From Puffinus mauretanicus (Eukaryota; Chordata; Aves; Procellariiformes; Procellariidae): a stretch of 64,000 nt of DNA. Both the position numbers and the translations under genes were made by a program. Each line of letters starts with the position of its first letter. Positions within the stretch are counted from its first letter, which is position 1. The stretch is from contig JAJKFH010001315.1 in NCBI GenBank assembly GCA_023333565.1, positions 1,178,001 through 1,242,000 of the forward strand, in the 5' to 3' direction. Shown here piece by piece: positions 9,992 through 22,500 of the stretch. The notes under the pieces are model-generated. The model was not told the DNA's origin. It saw only the letters and a program-made list of their open reading frames with translations, and searched no databases.

Positions 9992-10506
9992 TGTCCTGGT
10001 TCCAGCTGGGACAGGGTTAACTTTCTTCCCAGTAGCTTGGGGGGTGTGCTGTGTTTTGGGTTCGGTGTGAAAGGAGCGTTGATGGCCCATTGATGCCCCA
10101 TTGATGCTTTGGCTGTTGCTGGGTGATGCTTGCACCGGGAGGGGGGAGCGCAGCCGGGGTGGTGGACCCAGCTGGCCAATGGGGTATTCTATACCATGTG
10201 ACATCATGCTCAGTATAAAAACCAGGTGTGTGGGGGGGCTCGCCCCCCGTTCGTGACACGCGGTCGGCGGTCGGTGAGCGGTTGTATCGTGCATTGCCTG
10301 TTTTGTGTATTCTGTTATTGTTGTTGTTCTCATTGTTATTTTACTGTTCTACTTAGTTTTATTTCAATTATTAAACTGTTTTTATCTCAACCCGGGAGCT
10401 TTCCTACTTGTGCCCTCCCGATTCTCTCCCCCATCCCACCGGGGCGGGGGGGTGATCGAGCGGCTGCGTGGCGTTTATTTTTGCTGGCTGGGGTTAAACC
10501 ACGACA
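9992..10506 (+). repeat. 3' LTR, 515 bp
   Basis: It has the same TGTCCTGG...ACGACA ends as the 5' LTR. TATAAAA is at 10214-10220 and the poly(A) signal ATTAAA at 10370-10375. It is four bases longer than the 5' LTR through one-base indels (an extra T, an extra G, an extra C and one change in a G-run). It is followed by the right CCTTT. Confidence 0.95.
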
Positions 10507-10511
10507 CCTTT
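10507..10511 (+). repeat. Right target-site duplication CCTTT
   Basis: Matches 3844-3848 and marks the right border of the provirus. Confidence 0.9.
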
Positions 10512-13500
10512 CCATGGTGTAAAACGCAATGTTAAATGCACAAGACTAATTGCAAGGGTTTATTTTTACAATTTGATAGCTCATTAGAAGCTGCAAATGA
10601 TTGAGAAGCAGTTGTATGCCTGAGCTGATCCTGCAATAACTATCAGCATCAACGCGATGCACGTACAAAACCAGTGAATGCTATCTTACGCTGTATCACG
10701 AGAGGGGTCCTTGGCAGACACGGGGAAGTATTCATGCTGCTACGCAAGTGTCAATGGTATCTCCTTCAGTGCACTGGGTATGGTTCAACTCTCTCAGTAT
10801 TTAAGAAAGAGGAACTTCATCTGGAATATGCGCAGAAGGGTCACAAAAACCACCGTGAGCCAGACATGGCCTCATTTGGTACCACATGTACCTTTTCCAG
10901 GGTTGGAATTCTTTCTTTGCCCTTCTAAATGCTCCTTCTGTGGTTTCCTATGTGAAGAGCTTCTTTCAGTTTTAAGAAAGTTGGGATGGGTGTTGTGGGG
11001 TTTTTTGGATTGTTTGGTTTGTTTGGGTTTTTTTAAAGTTAAATATTACTAATGTTAATTTTTCCTGCCTTTTCACTCCTTGCAGAAATTTGAATTTGTA
11101 CACATTACAGCACCTCAGGCGCTTTGCCAGCTTACTGAGCTCAGGGGGTTGAGGGCTCATCTTAGGAAGTGGGTGGTCAAATAGGAGGAGGAAGAAGAGG
11201 AGGTTGCATTGTCAGAGCAATCGATGTCTAGAGCAGTTTCTCACTGAGAGATGTATGAGCAAGACTCAAGGCCCTAAGAGCAAGCTCGGTAAGGTTAGGA
11301 GACGGACAGCCCCACATTTCCCACGACAAAGGGCTGTACAGGACAGGAACAGGAATCCCAATTTTCCATGTGTTACTGACGTGGCATCCTCTAAGCTTTG
11401 CAATCCAGGTGCAATTGTCAATGTCTGTCCAGCAGGTCTGTACTTTGCCACCTGCCTCCAAATGAAGGGTCACCCTGGTCCTGCCCAATTTGATAATCCA
11501 ACATGCAGAAAAAAGTTCAGTTTTAATTCCCCAAGCTTCCTCAACTCATGACATTTTTATCTCTTATCCAGCACACTTAATTACACTGAAGAAATCCCTT
11601 TTAGCAAAAAGACTCAGCTGTGGGATTGCCCAGCACCTCTCTGCATCTATCGCCCTTCATCTCTGTCGTGGCACAGCCTGGTCCAGACTGGCTCCTGTTG
11701 GGAAACACCAGTCCTGGAAGTTGGTGTGTGGGAGGTGGGTACGGGAGCCTCGGGGAAATTTCCCTGGCCTCCTAAAGAGCTTCTCTCTTTCCCTTCTTCT
11801 CTAGCAGAGTGCAGGAGCTAATAATATCCCTCTGCTTCTGTTATATAGCATTTCCTCCCCTTTATTTTAACATTTACTCGCATTACCAGCTGCTCCTTTG
11901 CCTCCGCTGCATGATTGAGTGTCAAAAGAAGCCATAAATCAGCTTTTGGTATTCATCAAATGATGAAATTGGCACTTTCTATCCTTCTGAAGGACTAGAA
12001 TTTTAAAATGCAAACTTTTAAATATACTTGAAGATTTGATTATTTTAGTTAATGTTACAAATATTTTTAAAAGACAACACAAATCCAGCTTTCCTTGGAG
12101 AAGGCATGAAGATTTCTTAAGAGAGTCGCAGCCACTGATCGGCATGAGAGGGACAAAGCCACAGCTCCCAACCAGGGATGCGCCAGGGACCAGAGCCCCA
12201 GCCATGCCAGGCAAAACCCAGTGCTGTCGCATTCATGAAGACACGCGTGTTGGGGAGCTGGAGCTAACGAGTAGGATGGGCACAGTCATACTGGGACCAA
12301 AACCCCAAGTCAAATCCTCCGTGTATCTCACCCTGACACTCAATATCCCAATCCTGTATCCCAGTCCCTCACCCTTTTTTTGTTGCTGTTGTTTAGACAC
12401 AAAAACCAGCACAGCTCACAGATACGGGAAGCAACCTCCTGTCCAGTGCATCCCAGTCTGACCAGAGAGACCAGAGCCTCAATGCGAGACAACCATCAGG
12501 GAAACGGGGAATTTCCAAACAACTCTCTTGTGACCTGTTGTATGTTTTTTTTTCAATGGCTATTTCTAATAAAACACAAAGTGTCAATATAGGTATTTAT
12601 TGCTTCCTAATACAAGTGCAGCAATTGCACATTAAACCAGAACAAGTATATGATTATGAATGTATATATGATTTATTCTTATCAAATTGACAAATAGCTG
12701 TTCTCTTAAAATTTATATTAAAAGGCTTTCTCTAGATAGTTTCCTGAAATATTCTCAGCAACAGTGATTAGATTTCAAACATTAGATATAAGCAATGAAT
12801 GATTGACCAAGGGAAAAAAAAAGCTAAACATTTTTTTAATTCAGCAACTAATTTTGAACAACTGAAATTTAAGCTGCTTGCGTTCATCTAGGAAATACTA
12901 ACAGGAGTAACTATTTGCTCTCTATTAGCAATCCGTCTTTAGTTTCTCGTGAATGATAATCCAGGCTGCTTTTGCCTTAGGAGCTGGGCTTATGTTTCCC
13001 ACTGACCTTCTACAGAGGCTTCCAAAAATAGGGAACCAGGAGAGGGACGGCTCCGAGCGCCCATGGAGTGCAGGCAGCTCTTCCTGCTTTGCACCAGGGA
13101 ATCAAAGGATTTCAGCTTTTGTTTTCTTAAATGCTTTTTCACCCCTGCCTACAAAGATGACCACAGAAACACAAACTAACTAAAGTCATATGTGTTTTTT
13201 TTTTCTTTCTGTCAAACAACTCATCTCCTTTTTTCTTCTAAAGAACTAATTCTAATATACTTCCACAAACACTCAGGAATGACATTTGGAGCTGTCAAGT
13301 AAAAGATCCTTCTTTTTAGGTATTCACTTTCTCAAGGTACATATACAATTCTTTAAAGGTAACAACTAAAATCTAATGACATCTATGGAACATGCAAGTG
13401 TAAAAATGAAGTGACTGATACACTGCCATCTTTTTCAACCCCCTTTGGAGAAACAGAGAGTGAACACCTATGCAGCAAGGACAGGACAAAGTGAACTAAT

Positions 13501-16500
13501 ATTTACCATAAAAATATCTTCTACAGTTCTTTTCAGCTAGAAGATAAGTAGGAATACAGACAAGTTGTTCGTTTTTGAGATGACTTTTAACCCCATACTA
13601 CTTGTTTTTGGTTCTCAACCAAAAGACCAAATGGCACTGTACCTTTTTTTTGTTCTGTTTTTAAAACACAAGCAAACCCACATATCCCTGTTAAATCCCT
13701 GTTACTATTCTTGAAAAGCAAAAGCCTTTCACAAGGAATACTACAAGAAATTCAGCCTTGCAAGTGACACTTGCTTACGAAGTTATTCTGTTTTTAATTT
13801 TGGGAATGAAAAGATGTGTCAGAAAGTCTTTGACAGTACATTTCCCATTTATCACACATTCTGCTTTACCACATTTGTTTTCACTCCTGCAATATGCTTT
13901 TTGCTAAGGCACAATAGACTTCTTTTCAGGAGGAAATATTAATTGTTTTAATTGTTTGGAATTTCATACCCTGTGCAGGTGTGAAAGGCTCCGGTAACTA
14001 TTCCTCCAAGTGGTGTACATTTCAGTGGTAAAACACCACTAATTATCTGGGCATAAATTACACTTTTCCATTATTCTTTAAAAAAAAAAAAACAAAACCA
14101 AACAGTCCTGCAGGACTTTTATGTAGCACTGCCATTTTTGACATTTTACATAGCAAGTTTTGTATTTTTATTTCCACAAAGAAAACTTCACAAGCAATTG
14201 TTCTTCAAGACATTTTCAGATTATAGACACATTCCACCCAACAAATAATGGATTTAAATAACATAATCAGTAAGACCATGAAAATAAGGTTGAAGGCACT
14301 AAGAACTACTTAGAAGTTATAGTTCAGCTACGGCACAGCGGTCTGTGGAAAATTCAGAGAATGCGTAAGTTACTCAAAACTCTTTTTCTTAGAGCCTCAT
14401 TAAACTGCGCTTATGTCTTACCCTACAGACTCGCATAATAAAGCTATAAATAATGCTGAAATCCCCGTTGCAGGCTGGCTTAGCACAAGGGACGAGCTAC
14501 CTAAAAGAAACCTTGTCTGGAGATAGGGAGGCACGTTCCCATCCCAAACAGGGGCACATTTTTACCCTGCCCATCACAAAAGTCCTAGAGTTGAATTTAC
14601 ATTTACATTGTTGGATTTACCCGCAAAGGCACACACCAATCTACAGCTGATGAACTAATCATTTATTCCTCTGGATAAGGAAAAACAATGTCCTGAATAC
14701 TGAAGGTCTAAATGCCACCCAAGGATACAGGATTTTAGACAGTAACATATGGGAGCTTTACCGAGAGCCCCACAGGAGCCGCAAAACCAACAAGAACAGA
14801 AGATTTCTTTGCACTGACAAGCCACAAAGAAGAAAGCTGACAAAAAAGTCCTCTCTGGGGCTCAGTTGAGCAGTGCCTCAGTTACCCCTTTGCAAATGCA
14901 GATAACAGCATTTCCTTTGCTAATACCATGATGGTACTAGAGGGCATCAGATACTTTCTTTACTATTGCTATGCCAATCTCTTGGGTGCTCATAAGCGTA
15001 AAGAAGAATCAGATGAGCCCGATCTATAATTCTTTTTATTCCCCCCCCCAAATTGTGAACACGGGATATTGGAAAGATCTATGAGATGAAGCTGATTTTT
15101 ATACAATATGATATATAACATAGCCAGTCTCCACCCTTCTCACCTACTCCAAAAAAATGTTGGAACCTCTTTATTTCATAGAATAATTGAAACAATTTTC
15201 AATTTTCTTCCTCAAATAGCCAAACATTTTTGGTAATTATAGTTACATTGTTGATAAATTTTATACCATTTTCCTTTAAAATTCTCCTAAAACTATTGCT
15301 ACTCTTGAGGGTACAGGGAATAAAAGTTTTCCTATCATTTATGGAAATTATTTCTCAGCTACCTCCATCAAACTTGTGTGTGCTACCAATGCACAAGTTT
15401 TCCCAATAAAAATGTATATGCTAAATCGTCTGCCTCCGAAGTGCACCATGAGATGTTGATTAGACACAAGGCAAACTGTACCAGCCAGGGTATGCAATAG
15501 AGGCTGTCACTAGCCAAAAATGACGGCATTGCAAAGATGAGAAGAAAGGCCTGAATCTTTGCTAATTCATTTACAAGCACATGCATAGATTCATATTATA
15601 GATAAATTTGCATTTAAATCACTACATCCATTTCAAGATAATGTGAATATACTTTCTTACCTAGTGCTTATCACAATTTCACAGAGAACTTCACTGTTCT
15701 TGTGAGAAAAAAAACCTGAAGATTATTTTGGTTCAAATTATTTTCAAAATATTTTCACAAAGCAATTTTCTGCATTTTCCTGAGACTTGTTGGACATTGG
15801 GGTTGTACTAATTCCAATCCGTTACCCAGATGTGGAAAGTATTGGTACCGAGACGTTGCATATAACACCAGCGTGTGCAAAGGTATTTTAAGGTGATGAA
15901 AAAAGCATCACTTAAAACTAACAGCAAATTCAATTAATTTTCTAAAATAAATCTGAACATACAATATCAGGGCATCCAAGAATGCAGCTTCGGAAGAACC
16001 TTAATCCAAACAGAGGATGAGACTCCCAGGGGATTTCTGCATGAAAGGTCACTGACAGCATGCAAGGGATAACTTCACGTGTACATTATCTCAACACGTC
16101 ACTGAAGTACTTGGCCTTGATATCATGAAGACAACAGAGCTTGATTCAAAAATAGTCTAACTGGCAGCATCTCACAAGGAATGTAGTCTATATGTGTGGA
16201 AAATGTCAAGAAATTATGAATTTCATCATATTTTTATATAAGCAATCATCTGTAACTTTCTAAAAATAAAGCAACAGAAACGTGAGCTGACAGAAGAAAT
16301 TTTAAAAATATTTTCTTCCAAAAAAACCCCAGTACCTGAAATCCTAAATGACAAGGTGATAAAGTGGCTGATGAAATTAGAATGAAATAATCTATATTTA
16401 TATATGTAATTATTTTAACATATATAAAACTAAGTGATACAGATGAGAAGTCCTAACTTCATGTATAAAATTACAGACTCTGAAGTGACTGTTATTATTC

Positions 16501-19500
16501 AGAACTGAGATTTTAGAGTTTTAGTACCCCTCCTGTCAATCTACCAAAATTTAAGAAACCGGCTGAGTGGTAGGAAAAGGAAGTGAGGACAAATGAGAAG
16601 AAATCATTACGACTTTGAACAAAAACTTTCATCGCACCCAGACCACCCCGTTTCCTAACAGGCTGCAGGGGGACCTCCTGTCACAGTCTGCACAGCTCCT
16701 GTGACAGTGTTTGATGACAGGATGCTCTTAAACTTAAAAAGAGCAAACAACAAGTTGCTGTCAATTTGTTAGCGTTACTGGTACTACCTAACAGGACTCA
16801 ATGAAGGTCTTCTCTAAAAAAAGTTGCATAGTTTTAATTATGTATGTAGAATTAACAGAAGCGCAGCTCCTACCTACCCACTGGGAATGATTCCACCAAC
16901 ATAAGTCACCTTTTCAATCCCCCAAGATCAGTGCAATGGGGGAGTTTCCACCATCATCTTATGCTTTCACAGAATTTCACCAGATTATCTGTTTTCCCAT
17001 TACAGTGTTATAAAAACAGTTGCCAGAAGTGACATTATTTTTTAAAGAATGTCACTCCCTTTGCATAAATTGGTGCAGCACATAAGAAAACCCTGCAATG
17101 ACAGTTTGGGTCCAGGTCTAAAGCTGTCATCAGTTTTTCTTCCAGGTCTCCTCAAACCCTTCACCCAACATAACGCTGGGTTGAACCCTGCCCTGTGCCA
17201 CCAGCCACATATCCAGTGCATTGGTCCTGGGGAAGGGGGACCTCGCAAGCTGCAAACCATCACAAGCTGTCAACAGCCTCAGCAAATCTCAGAGACATCT
17301 GTGGCTTATCAAGCCAGCAGCATTTTTCCTACATTAATCTCCACTAGGCCTGCCCCAGCTTTCATTTCAAAAGGCTTGGCATGGTATCTTCAAAAAAAAA
17401 AAAAAAAAAATTAAAAAAATTGCTCGATTTCTTCAGATGCAGCTGGTTGGGAGGACCGCCTTTGAAATCCGAGCACGTCGCAGAGATGTCGACATGCTCG
17501 TTGCAGGCAGCTTGCAGCACTAATGACTGCAAAAGGCTTTTTGGTGCTGCCTTTGGGCAAGCCCTCCCCTTCCTTTGGGGGAGTTTGGGGAGTGCTTTGA
17601 GTAGCTGTTGGGTTGGGGGGCTCATCCAGATACAGTGCAGTCATGTTGAACACCAGCTGGGAGGGTTGCAGCATCCTCCCGCTGGTCACCAGCGATGGCA
17701 GTGCACACGTTCTCCAATGCTGGTGTTGGGGATGGCGCCCAAAGTAAGTTATATGATGAAAGCCCGGGAAACTGCTCCACCACACTGCATGTGTCCACCT
17801 TGGACCCCCCACCCCACTGGCCCTCCCCCTTCCCATGGCCCTGCCCACGATATGGTCCCCATCACCCTTGTTGTGCCCTGATGCTCGGGGACATCCCAGC
17901 CTCTGCAAACAGGCTCCTGAGGGCACATCTCCTCGCTGCCCTGGAGATGCTCCTGTTACCATTACATGTAGGCTTATGTTAAAACACATTCTAAAAGGCA
18001 AAAAAACTCCTCTGCAGAATTCTTACTAGACACTGAAATTCATCTTCGGTCAACAGAGATTAATTACTAGAGGTTAAACTCCTGTTCGGACCAGACAGCA
18101 CCAACCTGACCACCTGCCTAGTAAAGCCACAGACTTTTCTCAGAGCTTTGTGAAACAATTCTTGTTAGATCCAAGCGTCTTTTTATGGACAGCAACTAGG
18201 TCTTACTTTTTTCTTGCTTTTTTTAAAATAATAACCTGAAGGCTCTCTTATGACCTTTTCATACTTTTTACGGCATAAGTAGTAATTAACATTTTCAGTT
18301 AATATTTGCACAGCCAAGAAATACTAACACAACCTTATACACACAAAAGTCTAGTTGCCAGTGTCTCAGTTTACCTGGCACTTTCAACGCCCACATGGTG
18401 TGCAGGTGGGGCAGGTAGACTGCCGACCTTATGGGTCTAAAAGCACAGGAGGAGGGATGGCTGTGTTCCACACAGATGGGGAAAAAAGGACTAATGGTGT
18501 TTATAGTTACAGCCTGTCTTCAGCTCCAGCTGTCTCAAAGCAGAGTGACATAAACCACGTAAGTTGGTTGTATTTCACAAGAGGATATCCATATGCTTTC
18601 ATATCACATTAAAAATGTCAAAATATCTTTCTGTCCGGAGCGTGCCTGCCAGGAAAGGGTCAGAGCAGCATTTTCAACGTTGAGCGCGTGGTGCCAATCA
18701 GCAGGCCAACTCCTCTCTGCCATGAGAATCTCAAACTGAGTTATCAACAGCCTTCCTCCTTACCTCTACAGCAAAGCGATGAATTTAAAAGCAGAAAGCT
18801 TAACATATATGTACATACATACCTACACACAAAAGAGAGTACCACTTCATCTGAATCAAAATACATTTAAAAATGTAACCCAAACTTTAGATCAATCTTA
18901 ACACACATCATCTTCTCTGGTCAAGAGAATGTTAAAAATTTAATTTCTAATTGCTCCAGAAATTCAACTAAGTACGTTGTTAGTGTGTTTGAGAAAAGAA
19001 CTGGTAGCTCACTTAGCTCTTTATAGTGGTCTACAGACATTCAAGAAAAAACTTAATGCATTGTGGGCTTAAAGTTACTCACATTGAAGCAGCCTGAAAA
19101 CAGCTTTCAGTATCACCCATGTCCAATGGCTCCATTAAATGAATGGGACACCAAGATGCTCGGGTCTTCACACAGTCAGGCAGGAAGAATTGTGACTAAA
19201 AAAGGACTAACTTAAGATGTCTTTTTATATGAAACTTTTCAGCTGATTCATCCTAGTCCTGAAGTAGCGGAACATTTATAGCTCACTTACTGCCCCGAGG
19301 CAGGGTTATAGTGAGGAGAGGTTGGAGTCCCATCAACTTTGACATAGGAATTTGTTACATTCAGAGACCAGGAATTTAATAAAACCGGGGTTTTATTAAG
19401 AGGACTGCCAGAAACAACCAACTGATATCTCACGGGAACTCTGGTCTAGGCTCAACTCAGCAGCAGTCAGAAAAATATAATCTGCACCAATTATCTAATG

Positions 19501-22500
19501 ATTAATCAGAAAACAAAACAAATCTGCCCGATGGTCACATTTCTTTAAAAATTAGATTTCTATGTAACTAATGTGATGAAGACTCAAAAAGACAAGGAAC
19601 TTCAGCCCTCTATGCTGAGTTTACAGAGTGTCCTGTCTCCTCTGGGTGACATTTCCAAAGCAGAAGAAAGCCTTGGGACACTGGGATGAACACCCAGGGA
19701 TCACACACTCTTCTCCAAATTCCATAATGGAAAACCAAGTGTTCAAATTTGATAATAACGCTTATGTTTCATTTTCAGTCATAGGGGAGAAAAAAAAAAA
19801 GTATTTCTAAATTAAAAACTTCCTTCCCTCAGCTAAATAGGTAGTTCCCCACTGATAAACCCCAATAGACAGTCTATTCTTAAGAGACTAATTTGAAAGA
19901 ATGACACCAAAATCAGTACAGTTACATTAATGCAAACACTAAGCTCAACCATAATTAACTCTTCACTCTACTCTTAACATTTGCCTTTCTCTGAGCTACT
20001 GTAAAACTTTATGGGGATATGGGGGAACATATCATTGTCCAGACTACCAACTGGTATAAATGGACATAACATCACTGAGGTCACCTTTACAATTCCAGGA
20101 CCAAAATCATGAACCGTCAATTGTTTCTTGCTGGCTTGATCTTTAAGGGAAGTTGTGAACATCAAAGAACATAGAGTTTCACATTTAATGGGAAGTGAAA
20201 TGCAGCTCCATAGGAAGACACTTGACTGCTCTTAACTGACAGGTTTTCTTTTTTTCTTTTACACATTTCACCCATGCTACGTCATCTTGACCTATTTCTT
20301 TATCTCAAGCAATGTTATCCCCAGTCTTTGCTCTACTAGAGGCCAGACTGCCATTTTTTCCGGTCCATACACGTCCAACCATAGTGATCCATCAGCTGTT
20401 TGCCATGAACTGGAGCCATTTCTATTTCTTATTTGAAATAGTCTTACCCATGCAAAAAGGGGACGTTGCTTGGCTCATTCTTGTTACAATAAGATTTTGT
20501 ATGTATGCATTATCTTATATATATAAGGTACATATTGGGATGACATGTTATTTAGATTTTATTTCATCAAGTCTTCATGTAACTTGAGGATTTCAAACTG
20601 AAGTGGTATCGACTACACAAGATCTAAAAGCCTTCCCACTTACTAGCAGCTTCTGTCTCTCAATGCGCACACTACTGAGCACTAGCACAGCCATGATCTT
20701 GGCAGCTTTCCTTGGTGCTGGGTTTGCCTGCCACCAACTAAAGCACAGAAAAAATAAACACGTTTCATTTACATCTCGTCTGTTCTCAAGCTTGATTTTA
20801 GGACATGTTTTAGTAGCTCGGGTTCTCGTTCATAATAGCTTTTCCATATAAATCAGTAGGGTTGTTAAGCTCTTAGGCTCATGCTTCCTCCAGACTTCGA
20901 GTCGACCGATAACAGTTTCGGGCTTAATGCAAGTGTTTGCTTTTGTAGCAGTAACTTACAGCACTCCTCACTATATCCAATAACGCTCTTCCACCCTGCT
21001 GCACTCACAGTACTCAGGAGTGCTTTACTGACATCATTGCTGCAAGTCTGATGTCACCGAACAACAGCTCCCATACAAAGCCAACAGTCTCACATTTTCT
21101 TTAATTGTCCCAGGCCCCTTAAAGCCCCTTTGCTATTCATATCAGTCTCCAGACCATAATTCCTCTGTCTGCTTTTACTTTTTGTGAGTCCTATGTGTCC
21201 CATCTATTTTTATGAAAGCTTTTAATCAATTAAAAACTGTAAAGAAGAACAGTTTTATTGTTGGTTGTTTCCTCCCCCAAAAAAGTTCTCTTCCCCCACA
21301 TTATATTGCAAGAAACCAGGTTTGCCCAACACCACCAAGAACAGCATGGGTCAACTTCAAAGCAGGCTCCTATCGACATACTAATTCCCTATCACCTCAG
21401 AGATTTCATGTGCCAATTTCTTCAATAATTAGGCTCTGCTAGCAAAGACGTGAAATTATTATTTTAATATTAGCCTTCCTTTTATCTTTGAAAAAGAGCA
21501 TTTGTTTTGGCACTATCAAGACAAACCTTAATAAACCGACTGGCAAACAGTATGTTTAGCAATGAAAATGATACCCGGGCAGGGATTATAACGTAAGCAA
21601 TAAGAGGGAATAGAGAGATTTAGGAAAGGATGTGATTTATAATGACTTTAAGGAGGATAAGCTTCTACATCTGTGATTGCTTGATTCTATAACATTTTAA
21701 TTGATTATCAGAGCTAACAGGTTTATTTTTTCATGTGAATAAAAGCTGTTTTACTTTAGCTTTCGTTTGCATTTATTTTACAGCCTATATTAGCATGGAT
21801 TTTTTTTCATAAATTTTGGCTCCATCGTGTTGTACTCATTCCATAGGCTTAGAAACCTAAATTAGCTTGGGCTGGGGGAGGGAGCGGAGAAAGCCTTTGG
21901 TTACACCTGTTACTCCGCACAGTAGTGGAGGGGGGTTTGGGGATTTTAGACCAAAACCAGTATCACTCTGCACTGACTCACCCTCCTATTCTTTACTCTC
22001 TGCTGACAGGTCCCCCAGCAATTACCGCTCTCCCTTTCAGGCTGGTTTTCAGCCATGTTGACAAATTCACTGAAAAAAACCAACACAAAAACAAACCAGA
22101 AAACACATTCTCCCTGCGATTCAGGGAGGCACCTGAAGCCATCCCAATGCACATTTTTTGCATCCCGCTGAAGGCAATAGGTCCTAAGCTGGTAACTCAG
22201 TCTTCATGCCTTTTGCTGAAATGAGGTAGGGTTCGTTGGTTTTTATTTCTCTATGTACTAATCCTCCTCTCACCAACTCAAAATTCAGGGAAAACTTTAG
22301 GTGCTGGTAAAATGGACAGAAATGCACCATGCTGCTCAGATTGGGCTGCTCTCATACAAGTGGTTTTAACTCACATTTATGAAAAAAGGTGGGATTTGGA
22401 AATATTTTCACAAAAATGTGAATATATAGAATATATTGTTTATAATTATTTACAAACAGGGTGCAGGAGTGAGGAGGGGAGCACACCCTGAGCTGTTCCT

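Larger units (their letters stand above)
3844..10511 (+). mobile_element. Complete ERV-L-like endogenous retrovirus provirus
   Basis: This is a whole provirus with LTR, primer site, gag, pro-pol, purine tract and LTR, flanked by a 5-bp duplication CCTTT (3844-3848 and 10507-10511). The duplication length, the Gag core type (WLLRCWD and LGSLSREGG motifs), the RT type and the lack of env all point to the ERV-L (class III, spumavirus-related) group. Gag is intact, while pro-pol carries four frameshifts. The two LTRs are almost identical, so insertion is recent on a genomic time scale. The mammalian ERV-L elements carry a dUTPase after integrase, and none is visible here. It is an old viral copy fixed in a host genome, and this copy cannot encode a continuous Pol. 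Confidence 0.95.

Noticed and set aside
17381..18001. Frames of 166-196 codons on both strands
   Set aside because: Explained by a GC-richer patch after a poly(A) run; low-complexity Pro/Gly-rich readings, no family resemblance.
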